Positions 1 to 5,770 of a DNA stretch of 12,882 nt are shown here, in pieces. Every line of letters starts with the position of its first letter. The stretch's first letter is position 1. This DNA is from Nitrospinaceae bacterium (GTDB lineage Bacteria; Nitrospinota; Nitrospinia; Nitrospinales; VA-1). Location: positions 1 to 12,882 of the forward strand of contig JAJDBI010000087.1 in assembly GCA_029261435.1 (NCBI GenBank). The letters are read 5' to 3'. The notes under the pieces were generated by a model. That model was not told the origin of the DNA and did not search any database. It worked only from the letters and a program-made list of their open reading frames with translations. The translations under genes were made by a program, and so were the position numbers.

Positions 1-416
1 TCATCTTCTCCCAGAGCTCCTCCCCATGAAGGCATGGAAGTACCCGGAACCCCACGAGATATGGTTCGCTTAATATCCTTATCCAGCGGAATCGATCCGA
101 ACGGTGTCGTTCGATATTTAAACACACCTTGCCGAAAGTCTCTCGGCCAAGGATAAAGATAGGCCATGGCCTTACCACCACCATTGCCATCATCACCATG
201 GCAGTACACGCACATATGCTTGTAAACCGTGGCACCCAGACGCAGAAGATCCTTCTCTTTTCCGTGAGAACCATGAACATTTTCTGTTGGTCCATGGGCA
301 TACAAAGGTGTTATTCCAAACACAGCCCCGCATAAAACCAGAAAGAAGATCAGACTTTTCTGGTTAACGCACTCCCAGACTCGGTGTTGAAAGCGTATAA
401 AGTTCTTCATTACCAT
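1..416 (-). CDS. Exported mono-heme c-type cytochrome, 3' end cut by the window edge
   Basis: Periplasmic electron carrier of the class I cytochrome c type. The frame is open from an ATG at 416 (a second in-frame ATG lies at 410) to the left edge, 138 whole codons, with no stop. A basic start followed by a hydrophobic stretch (QKSLIFFLVLCGAVFGITPLYA) is read as a signal peptide or anchor. The heme-binding motif CVYCH follows, then GDDGNGGGKA, and a later GTSMPSWGG segment supplies the likely axial methionine. A stop codon lies immediately upstream of the ATG at 416, so the start cannot be further upstream. The start lies inside the 3' end of the upstream gene (overlap about 50 bp), so translation may be coupled; no strong ribosome binding site was seen. 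The first residues before the hydrophobic stretch are unusually long, and a later start cannot be excluded. The redox partner is unknown. Confidence 0.85.
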   Translation of the reverse strand, partial: MVMKNFIRFQHRVWECVNQKSLIFFLVLCGAVFGITPLYAHGPTENVHGSHGKEKDLLRLGATVYKHMCVYCHGDDGNGGGKAMAYLYPWPRDFRQGVFKYRTTPFGSIPLDKDIKRTISRGVPGTSMPSWGGALGED

Positions 417-837
417 TTAAACCATCTTCTGCGATGTCCACCCAGATATTTTGGCAGTTGCGTCTCGAATCAACTCCCTTGCAATAAAAAAGCGGGTTGC
501 GGCTGGTGAAAAATACTACCGGATGCGAAAAATAAACACTCAGGTTATCAAACTTGGCAATTTCAATAGCCTGTTCAATCGTTGTCTCTTCAGCTGCGGC
601 CTTGCGGATCACTTTTCTAATGACCATATAGTCCAGCTTGCCATCCCGGTCCAAATCGTAGAACGTAGAAATCAAACCAGGGACACTCAACGACTCCCAG
701 CCTCGATAGGAAGGATGATTCCACCCGGGCTCTTTGGGAATCCCCAGGTTTGACAAATCAGGATCATCCTGCCCCCAGACCGAAACCGGTCCGAAAACAA
801 ATAAAATCAAGACAATGAGTAGAGTTAGCTTGCGCAA
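364..837 (-). CDS. Exported protein of unknown function with a DxDxDG calcium-loop motif
   Basis: Not recognised as a known family. I chose the TTG at 837 because AGGAGG lies 4 bases upstream and it gives a compact signal peptide (MRKLTLLIVLILFVFGPVSVWG) and a 157-residue product. An in-frame ATG at 873 would add 12 residues but has a weaker site. After the signal peptide comes a Trp/Pro-rich stretch (GWNHPSYRGWESL), then DLDRDGKLD at residues 61-69. That matches the DxDxDGxxD pattern of calcium-binding EF-hand, dockerin or FG-GAP-like loops. Two cysteines (119 and 128) could form a disulfide. The protein probably sits in the periplasm. Its 3' end overlaps the start of the cytochrome c gene, so the two likely form an operon and may act together, but nothing in the sequence states how. 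Confidence 0.75.
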   Translation of the reverse strand: MRKLTLLIVLILFVFGPVSVWGQDDPDLSNLGIPKEPGWNHPSYRGWESLSVPGLISTFYDLDRDGKLDYMVIRKVIRKAAAEETTIEQAIEIAKFDNLSVYFSHPVVFFTSRNPLFYCKGVDSRRNCQNIWVDIAEDGLNGNEELYTLSTPSLGVR

Positions 838-841
838 TTTC

Positions 842-847
842 CCTCCT
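842..847 (-). promoter_or_regulatory. Strong Shine-Dalgarno AGGAGG deciding a TTG start
   Basis: On the minus strand AGGAGG is followed by GAAA and then TTG (837-835). This is far better placed than anything before the in-frame ATG at 873 and argues that the exported protein begins with TTG. Confidence 0.6.
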
Positions 848-1110
848 GCTTCGACCGGACTCAATAGAGCCATCCTACCTTCATTTATAAAGGTTTAATA
901 CATTTAACCTAACACATTTTAACCATCAAACAAAAACCTAATACCCCACTCGGCGTGGAGCCAATGTGCAGTGACATTTTTGAACGGACATGGAACTATC
1001 TCGGCTTAACCAGCCAGTGGCCGGTGGCAATTGGACAATGATCCTTTAGGTCGAGATAACCCGCTATACGCCTGATAATGCTATGGCTGAATTCGTCCAC
1101 GCGCATTGGG

Positions 1111-1476
1111 CTATTCCATTGCTTTGGAAACATCGGGAAAGATTTGAAAAACATCGTGCAGTTTCGCCATATCGAATACTTCTTTTGGGGAACCTTGAAG
1201 CCCCGCCAGAACAAATCGACCTTCATCTTTAAACGTTTGATAACAATGAATAAAAACACTGATGGTGGAACTGTCGAGATAAGTGACTTTTTCCAGGTTT
1301 ATAATGAATTTATTAAATCCTCTGTCCTTATATGCATCCACAAGCAGATTGAGCTCCTGAGAGTTGTAAACATCCAGTTGACCTGCCAGGTCAATGATGA
1401 TGGTGTCTTTTTCATCCCTGCAATCGATATCAATTTTGCCCATCAACCCCAATATTTCTTTATGTATTTTTTCCAT
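1111..1476 (-). CDS. STAS-domain protein, anti-sigma factor antagonist type (SpoIIAA-like)
   Basis: A 121-residue single-domain STAS protein. The start (residues 13-35: GKIDIDCRDEKDTIIIDLAG) is the typical beta-strand opening. The signature helix entry VTYLDSSTISVF at residues 64-75 carries Ser69/Ser70, the place where SpoIIAA-type proteins are phosphorylated by an anti-sigma kinase. Proteins of this family switch partners in response to phosphorylation and regulate sigma factors, phosphatases or membrane complexes. No kinase or sigma factor gene is in the window, so the partner is unknown. An AAAAGG stretch about 8 bases before the ATG can serve as the ribosome binding site. The gene is 44 bp downstream of the SxtJ-family gene and probably is the last gene of the phnD-led run. 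No clear terminator follows it. Confidence 0.85.
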   Translation of the reverse strand: MEKIHKEILGLMGKIDIDCRDEKDTIIIDLAGQLDVYNSQELNLLVDAYKDRGFNKFIINLEKVTYLDSSTISVFIHCYQTFKDEGRFVLAGLQGSPKEVFDMAKLHDVFQIFPDVSKAME

Positions 1477-1520
1477 GAAAATAACCTTTTAATTGGAAAA
1501 TGTGAACGAGATCTAATTGA

Positions 1521-1925
1521 TCAAAACTGCTTTTCAAATCGTTTCGGGTCTGCACTCCGAGGCTCACAGTCATGCCAATAGCTTTTCTTTTCCGGCTCAA
1601 TTTTCCGGGTTAAAGGGTCTTCCCGAAATAATGAAGCCACCATACGAACTGGCGTGAACACAACAAAATACATCAACCCCAGAATCAGTTTGAAGTTAAA
1701 GTTCCCAATCACCTCTGCGAACTTCATCCAAGCTTGATAAACCCGCTCTAATCGGGCCGGTGCGAACAATCCCAATGTCAGAAAAAACAGAACCCATACA
1801 CCCAGAGCCATCGCCGCAGTATTCCAGGCCTTATAAAGAAAAAGCGCCACAAAACAGGAAAGCACCCCAGCCATCATCAAACCGTATCGCCTCAGCTCTT
1901 TTTCGGTTGGGTCAGAATGACTCAT
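1521..1925 (-). CDS. SxtJ-family small membrane protein
   Basis: A 134-residue protein with three likely membrane segments, at about residues 14-32, 36-55 and 76-98. They are followed by a C-terminal tail with FREDPL (100-105) and KKSYWHDCEPR (113-123). The pattern of a last helix ending in a TPVRM-like turn, then a DPL box and a SYW box, is characteristic of the SxtJ family, named from the saxitoxin cluster and common beside NodU-type carbamoyltransferases and a DUF5989 protein. No carbamoyltransferase is present here, so the gene is outside its usual setting. It has 44 bp on each side to phnC and to the STAS gene, consistent with one transcript. GGAG about 9 bases upstream may be the ribosome binding site. 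Biochemical function is unknown, and it should not be read as toxin biosynthesis. Confidence 0.75.
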   Translation of the reverse strand: MSHSDPTEKELRRYGLMMAGVLSCFVALFLYKAWNTAAMALGVWVLFFLTLGLFAPARLERVYQAWMKFAEVIGNFNFKLILGLMYFVVFTPVRMVASLFREDPLTRKIEPEKKSYWHDCEPRSADPKRFEKQF

Positions 1926-1969
1926 CTATTTTAGCTCCAAAACTTTAAGAAGTTTAAATTACCAGATAA

Positions 1970-2716
1970 TCAGCCATCTGCATAAAGAGAATTTAGCTCT
2001 GTCTCACTAAGGTCTCTCGCAGGGCCATCGTAAACAATTCGTCCTTCGCTCAAGGCAAGAATTCTTGAGCCAAATTCGCGGGCCAGTGCAGGCAGGTGCA
2101 GGTTGCACAGCAGGGTCACGCCGTCTTTTTCATTAAACTCTGCCAGCAGTTCCATGATTTGCCTTGATGAAGCCGGGTCCAGACTGGACACGGGTTCGTC
2201 AGCTAAAATCAGCTCCGGCCCCTGCATCAATGCTCGGGCCAGTCCCACCCGCTGCTGTTGTCCTCCGCTGAGCTCTTCCGATCTATGAGAATATTTGTCG
2301 GTAAGCCCCAACCTATCGAGCACCTGACGGGAACGCGCCACATCTTCATCCGAAAAACAGTTCATCATAGAAGCGACAGATGAAGTTGAGGCCAACCGAC
2401 CCATCAGGGCATTCGATTGAACCGAGTATCGGGGAATAAGATTATACTGCTGAAAAATCATCCCGGTTTTTTTTCTCAACTCCCGTAACCGCTTAGGCGA
2501 AGCGCCTGTAACCTCTTCCCCAGCCAGAAAAATACTGCCAGAACTGGGTTCCACCAATCGGTTGATGCACCGCATGAGGGTAGATTTTCCCGAGCCACTT
2601 TTACCCAGCACCACCACAAACTCTCCCGGCTCCACAGAAAAGGAAACTTCACTCAAAGCAACAGTGCCGTTTGCATAGGTTTTGCTGAGCCGATCTATTT
2701 TCAACATTGCAGTCAT
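1970..2716 (-). CDS. phnC: Phosphonate/phosphate-type ABC transporter ATP-binding protein (PhnC-like)
   Basis: Cytoplasmic ATPase of 248 residues, a normal length for PhnC. All ABC motifs are intact: Walker A GKSGSGKST (38-46), Q-loop FQQYNLI (88-94), signature LSGGQQQR (149-156), Walker B with ILADEPVSSLD (170-180) and the switch histidine in LLCNLH (His207). The stretch after the Q-loop (RYSVQSNALMGRL) matches the PhnC subgroup rather than other importers. Its ATG overlaps the TGA of the binding-protein gene (ATGA, 2713-2716), so the two are translationally coupled. An in-frame ATG three codons later is an alternative start. No PhnE-type permease is encoded next to it, which is unusual. The permease must be elsewhere, or the ATPase serves another membrane partner. 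Confidence 0.88.
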   Translation of the reverse strand: MTAMLKIDRLSKTYANGTVALSEVSFSVEPGEFVVVLGKSGSGKSTLMRCINRLVEPSSGSIFLAGEEVTGASPKRLRELRKKTGMIFQQYNLIPRYSVQSNALMGRLASTSSVASMMNCFSDEDVARSRQVLDRLGLTDKYSHRSEELSGGQQQRVGLARALMQGPELILADEPVSSLDPASSRQIMELLAEFNEKDGVTLLCNLHLPALAREFGSRILALSEGRIVYDGPARDLSETELNSLYADG

Positions 2717-3603
2717 GGGTTCTTGTCACTCAGGTTCAAGTTCAACAAACGACCCGCCTCTCTGACCGGGTCGAACAAACCATCCAGATCGGTGAATCCA
2801 CTGATACCATAGAGCTTTTTGAGAACCTTACTGCCTTCGGGGGAATGCGAAACTTGCTTGAGCCCATCACGGATTTTTAATTTCAAATCCTCAGGGAGTT
2901 TTTTACGAACAGAAACTGTATCGTTGGGAATTTCCTTGGTGTAGGCAATGACCTTGACCTTGTCAAACACATCAGGAAAAGTCTTGGCCACTGCTGAGCG
3001 GGAACCGTCATAAGCCGCCCCGCCATCAACCTCACCCTTATATATAGAAAGAACCACTGCATTATGCGATCCGGCAAAAACACTCTTCTTAAAAAAATGC
3101 TCTGGATCAACTCCTTTGGAAAGGAGAAGGGTTTTAGGATATAAATGCCCGGATGTAGAAGCCGGATCAACAAAAGCAAAACGCTTTCCCTTCAATCCGG
3201 CAAGGTCTTGAATTCCACTATCTGCCCGGACCATGATCTGCCCTCTATAAAAGGGACTACCAAACCTTTGCACCACCAGCAATAACTCTACGCCATATTT
3301 ATCATGAGCCAGGACGTAGCTGAATGTCGCCAGCCAACCAATATCCACCTTCCCGGCACCCATTGCTTCAATGACCGCCGCATAACTGGTAGCGACTGAA
3401 GTCTTAAAATGGAGCCCGGTCATTTTTTGCAGCAGCCGACCAATTTCTTCTCCACCCTTCAGAATCATCTGCGCATCGCCAGAAGGTACAAACATCATCC
3501 GCAGTGGATTTTCAGCACTGCCCAAAGATTGTGCGTTTGAGGAAAGGGGCAGCCAGAACAGAAGAACAATTTGCAATAACAGAGTAGCTCGGTGGGTGAT
3601 CAA
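2713..3603 (-). CDS. phnD: Phosphate/phosphite/phosphonate ABC transporter substrate-binding protein (PhnD-like)
   Basis: Periplasmic solute-binding protein of 296 residues. The signal peptide is residues 1 to about 24 (LLLQIVLLFWLPLSSNAQS). The mature part shows the family pattern: LRMMFVPSGD (34-43), then SYAAVIEAMGAGKVDIGWLATFSYVLAH (73-100), FVDPASTSGHLYP (144-156) whose STSG turn contacts the anion in characterised members, and the EVDGGAAYDG segment (191-200). The start is a TTG at 3603 with GGAG six bases upstream. No methionine that would keep the signal peptide is available, which supports TTG. It is first in a run with phnC (ATGA overlap), the SxtJ-family gene and the STAS gene. The ligand (phosphonate, phosphite, phosphate or an organophosphate) cannot be told from sequence by eye. 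No phosphonate-degrading genes are nearby. Confidence 0.88.
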   Translation of the reverse strand: MITHRATLLLQIVLLFWLPLSSNAQSLGSAENPLRMMFVPSGDAQMILKGGEEIGRLLQKMTGLHFKTSVATSYAAVIEAMGAGKVDIGWLATFSYVLAHDKYGVELLLVVQRFGSPFYRGQIMVRADSGIQDLAGLKGKRFAFVDPASTSGHLYPKTLLLSKGVDPEHFFKKSVFAGSHNAVVLSIYKGEVDGGAAYDGSRSAVAKTFPDVFDKVKVIAYTKEIPNDTVSVRKKLPEDLKLKIRDGLKQVSHSPEGSKVLKKLYGISGFTDLDGLFDPVREAGRLLNLNLSDKNP

Positions 3604-3635
3604 GGAAGACTCCGGAGAAGATTTAAATCAGGCTT

Positions 3636-3644
3636 AGTATAGCA
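3636..3644 (-). promoter_or_regulatory. Extended -10 promoter element for the phnD-led run
   Basis: On the minus strand TGCTATACT reads as an extended -10 (TGnTATACT). It would start transcription near 3629, about 26 bases before the TTG start of the binding-protein gene. The -35 position, 17-18 bp upstream, holds only a T-run, as is common with extended -10 promoters. The promoter sits between the cytochrome terminator and phnD, exactly where one is needed. Confidence 0.5.
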
Positions 3645-3670
3645 TCTGCCCGATCCTGAAAAAATGGCAC

Positions 3671-3707
3671 AAAAAAAGGGGTAAACCGCTTACGCGGCTT
3701 ACCCCTT
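3671..3707 (-). terminator. Rho-independent terminator of the first cytochrome gene
   Basis: On the minus strand the RNA folds into a 14-bp stem (AAGGGGUAAGCCGC with GCGGUUUACCCCUU, one G-U pair). It is closed by a GUAA loop of the GNRA type and followed by a run of seven U. It begins 15 bases after the cytochrome stop codon. Confidence 0.92.
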
Positions 3708-3721
3708 AAAAGAAACCAACC

Positions 3722-4159
3722 TTATTTCATAAAAGTGCTGCGGATGTATTTAACAACATCCCAGATTTCTTTATCTTTCAAAGTTTTACCATGCCCCACC
3801 ATACCGGTACCTTTAGAACCATTCTTGATGATATGGAACATCTGGCCCGCAGAAACTTTCTTCATGGTAGCTGCACAGGCAAAGTTACGCGGAGCAGGTT
3901 TCAGGGCTTTACCCAGTTTTCCACCCCCATCGCCTTTGGGACCATGACACATTTTACAAGCCATCGGCTTGGCTTTCTTCTGGTAAATTGCTTCACCATT
4001 AGCCGCATTAGCTTTAGCAGTCATATCCTTTTTAGCGATACCACCCGGAGCCGCTTTGGTTTTGCGCGGTTGTGGACATTTGGCAGCTCCAGCAAACGTA
4101 GAGTTCACGGCAACCAAACTGAAAATAACCATTACACATAAAATAAAAGTCTTTTTCAT
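3722..4159 (-). CDS. Exported mono-heme cytochrome c, tandem paralogue A
   Basis: Small periplasmic electron carrier, 145 residues. The signal peptide is residues 1 to about 23 (MKKTFILCVMVIFSLVAVNS, then TFA|GAA). The mature protein has a basic, Lys/Ala-rich lead, then the heme motif CKMCH (68-72), GPKGDGGGKLGKAL, and GTGM with Met120 as the likely second axial ligand. EIWDVVKYIRSTF is the C-terminal helix usual in class I cytochromes. Two further cysteines, Cys28 (KCPQPRK) and Cys95 (CAATMKK), are not part of a heme motif and are kept in the paralogue, so they may form a disulfide. AGGAGG seven bases upstream is a strong ribosome binding site. The gene has its own upstream block and terminator, so it is probably a single-gene transcript. 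The redox partner is not visible. Confidence 0.92.
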   Translation of the reverse strand: MKKTFILCVMVIFSLVAVNSTFAGAAKCPQPRKTKAAPGGIAKKDMTAKANAANGEAIYQKKAKPMACKMCHGPKGDGGGKLGKALKPAPRNFACAATMKKVSAGQMFHIIKNGSKGTGMVGHGKTLKDKEIWDVVKYIRSTFMK

Positions 4160-4222
4160 CTAACAACCTCCTCGTTTAATAGTGAATTGAACCTATATTT
4201 ATCACTCCAACCTTAAAAACGG
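4160..4222 (-). repeat. Upstream block of cytochrome gene A, duplicated before gene B
   Basis: About 60 bases before the ATG match 4998-5060 almost base for base. On the minus strand both copies contain TTTTTAAGGTTGGAGTGATAA, then TAGGTTCAATTCACTATT, then the Shine-Dalgarno and TTGTTAG. Beyond about 4222 the two loci diverge. This marks either a shared promoter and leader or the edge of the duplication. I cannot place a convincing -35/-10 pair in it. Confidence 0.7.
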
Positions 4223-4513
4223 ATTTAGTCTGTCAAACCAACAACAACCTACCCCAGTCCAGTTTTTTTGGAATTGAAAAGAACAGTATCAGATCCAGAA
4301 TCATTTAAACAGGAGTAATTTTATGCCAAATTATCATGAGGACTCAGGGCTCATAAATTAGAGCGTGTTCCCCTATTTATTGATTACAGGAGGTCTTGCG
4401 CTCAAAAAAAGAAACAGCAATTCAACACATTGAATATAAAAGCTCTAAACCTTTTCCAGGTCATTTCTCAGTTTTTTTACAGGCGGGATAATAACAGATA
4501 GGAAAGAGGCAAC
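4223..4513. other. Non-coding stretch between the two cytochrome genes
   Basis: No gene of convincing size was found between the upstream block of gene A and the terminator of gene B. The only coding-like signals are two very short plus-strand frames. One is ATG at 4323 to TAG at 4361 (12 residues, MPNYHEDSGLIN) with AGGAG seven bases upstream. The other is a 31-residue TTG frame at 4396-4491 whose GGAGG is only two bases away. Both are weak and may be remnants or chance. Confidence 0.5.
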
Positions 4514-4554
4514 AAAAAAGGGGGCCAACCGCTTAACGCGGCTAACCCCCTTTT
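4514..4554 (-). terminator. Rho-independent terminator of the second cytochrome gene
   Basis: Minus-strand RNA forms GGGGGUUAGCCGC paired with GCGGUUGGCCCCC (several G-U pairs) around a five-base GUUAA loop. Flanking A and U runs extend the stem, and a run of six U follows. The core GCCGCGU(U)AAGCGG is shared with the terminator of gene A, so the terminator was duplicated with the gene. Confidence 0.92.
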
Positions 4555-4565
4555 AAAAACTAACT

Positions 4566-4997
4566 TTATTTTACAAACGTGGTGCGGATGTATTTAATAA
4601 CATCCCAGATTTCCTTATCAGAAAGCTTCTGCTTAGCCATACCCGTTCCAGCAGAACCGTTTTTGATGATATGAAACATCTGCCCGGCAGAAACCTTTTT
4701 CATGGTAGCCGCACAGGTAAAGTTACGCGGAGCAGGTTTCAAGGCTTTGCCCAGTTTGCCACCACCATCGCCTTTGTCACCATGACACATTTTACAAGCC
4801 ATCGGCTTAGCGGTTTTATTGTAGAGTTTTTCACCGTTTGCTGCATTAGCTTTCGCCGTCATATCTTTTTTAGCAACGCTGCCAGGGGCCGCTTTCGTTT
4901 TGCGCGGTTGCGGACATTTGGCGGCACCTGCAAATGCAGAGCTCACCGCAAACAAACTGAAAATAACCATAACACTCAGTATCAAAGCCTTTTTCAT
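4566..4997 (-). CDS. Exported mono-heme cytochrome c, tandem paralogue B
   Basis: Paralogue of the gene at 3722-4159, 143 residues, about 84% identical by eye count. It has the same signal peptide layout (cleavage near AFA|GAA), heme motif CKMCH (68-72), extra Cys28 and Cys95, and Met120 in GTGM. It differs most after the methionine: GTGMAKQKLSDKEIWDVI here against GTGMVGHGKTLKDKEIWDVV in A, a two-residue deletion in the loop beside the axial ligand. That loop is surface-near in class I cytochromes and can tune partner choice or potential. The ribosome binding site is GAGGAG followed by ATTGTTAG. It has its own upstream block and terminator, so the two copies can be regulated apart. Both copies are intact with no sign of decay. 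Confidence 0.92.
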   Translation of the reverse strand: MKKALILSVMVIFSLFAVSSAFAGAAKCPQPRKTKAAPGSVAKKDMTAKANAANGEKLYNKTAKPMACKMCHGDKGDGGGKLGKALKPAPRNFTCAATMKKVSAGQMFHIIKNGSAGTGMAKQKLSDKEIWDVIKYIRTTFVK

Positions 4998-5060
4998 CTA
5001 ACAATCTCCTCTTAAATAGTGAATTGAACCTAAAATTATCACTCCAACCTTAAAAATCGG
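4998..5060 (-). repeat. Upstream block of cytochrome gene B, second copy
   Basis: Second copy of the block at 4160-4222, with a few substitutions and a two-base length change near the ribosome binding site. Its conservation next to intact genes suggests it carries promoter or leader function. Confidence 0.7.
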
Positions 5061-5408
5061 GGCTAACTTTTGAATTTACCATCAGTCTGGCTCAAGGCGC
5101 AAAGTAGATACAACTTACAATAAATGCCCCAAAACCTTTATGATTGAATTGCTTCTGCAATAACCTGCAATTTGAAAAAATAGCATCGCATTATAATCCA
5201 TTCCAATACCCTGTCAACAGAAAATTCCCGGACTAAAAACGGGGAGAGAACACCTAAGAATTCATCGAAAACTCAATCATTTCCACCTGATTTCCGGGCA
5301 ACATTCAGGTTATTTTCTTCTCCAGCCAACAAACCTCTAACCAATTGAAATTACACTAAAATTTTTGTTTTTTGATCACTGAACATCCTTTCATTGCGGC
5401 AATTTTTC
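5061..5408. other. Non-coding stretch upstream of the kamA-type promoter
   Basis: No gene is visible on either strand. The only structure noted is an inverted repeat with six-base arms ACCTGA (5285-5290) and TCAGGT (5305-5310). ATTCAGGTT (5303-5311) recurs inverted as AACCTGAAT at 5419-5427, inside the promoter spacer downstream. This could be a regulator site, but six to nine bases is weak evidence in an AT-rich stretch. Confidence 0.4.
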
Positions 5409-5437
5409 TTGATAGCCCAACCTGAATCACGTATGAT
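5409..5437 (+). promoter_or_regulatory. Near-consensus sigma-70-type promoter
   Basis: TTGATA (5409-5414), a spacer of exactly 17 bases, then TATGAT (5432-5437). Each hexamer differs from consensus at one position. Transcription would start near 5444, giving a leader of about 325 bases before the radical SAM gene, or a separate small RNA. Confidence 0.7.
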
Positions 5438-5443
5438 CCAAAC

Positions 5444-5676
5444 CATAGCCGATACTTAATTCAGAATCTTTAGGGTTTCAGGGTGCACAGTTCCTTGAAT
5501 TCGGCTGTTGAGACAGTATCCCGATAAATGGGGCTTCAAAGCGATCCGTTTAGAGGGGGCCTTCTCCTTCGATTAACCTTCGAAGTTGTTATTTTTAAAG
5601 GCCCTCATAAAATATCTCCCTCTAATACAAGTGTTCTCTCTGCTTTTCAACTTTGAAAAGTATGGGGGGCTTTTTT
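5444..5676 (+). promoter_or_regulatory. Structured RNA region: candidate leader switch or small RNA
   Basis: Downstream of the promoter are several stems. AGCCGA (5447-5452) can pair with TCGGCT (5501-5506), and CTGT (5505-5508) with ACAG (5513-5516) as a competing hairpin. CTTCGA (5567-5572) pairs with TCGAAG (5580-5585). The G-rich arm at 5550-5563 has two exclusive partners. 5553-5563 pairs with AAGGCCCTC at 5598-5606 (9 bp, two-base bulge), while 5550-5559 pairs with CTCCCTCTAA at 5616-5625 (10 bp, one G-U). A hairpin CTTTTC/GAAAAG (5643-5660) is followed by GGGGGGCTTTTTT (5664-5676), resembling a terminator tail; its G-run could pair with CTCCC at 5616-5620. It does not resemble the lysine riboswitch or another class I know. 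Confidence 0.45.
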
Positions 5677-5697
5677 GGTTGGATGAGGCGGATTCAT

Positions 5698-5727
5698 ATT
5701 TCTGGAGTTATTAAATCTTCCAGAAAT
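5698..5727. repeat. 9-bp perfect inverted repeat upstream of the radical SAM gene
   Basis: ATTTCTGGA (5698-5706) and TCCAGAAAT (5719-5727) are perfect reverse complements separated by 12 AT-rich bases, ending 43 bases before the start codon. It may be an operator for a dimeric regulator or a hairpin in the leader RNA. Confidence 0.5.
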
Positions 5728-5770
5728 CAGTAAGTTATAAATTATTAATTATCTCAAGTGGGGGTGACGG

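Noticed and set aside
996..1106. 36-codon minus-strand frame (MRVDEFSHSIIRRIAGYLDL...) starting just after the STAS stop codon
   Set aside because: No good ribosome binding site and no recognisable family. It is the tail of a longer frame lying antiphase inside the STAS gene, so chance is likely.
1078..1581. Long plus-strand open frame of 167 codons
   Set aside because: It lies antisense to the clear STAS gene and has no protein-family signal of its own.
4396..4491. 31-residue plus-strand TTG frame after GGAGG
   Set aside because: The spacing of two bases between GGAGG and TTG is too short, and no family is recognised.
3676..4554. Repeated hairpins as a CRISPR array or mobile-element ends
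   Set aside because: There are only two copies, each directly after a cytochrome stop and followed by a U-run, so they are terminators.
5550..5676. Lysine riboswitch upstream of the aminomutase
   Set aside because: The conserved lysine-element sequence blocks and five-way junction pattern are not visible; only generic alternative stems are.
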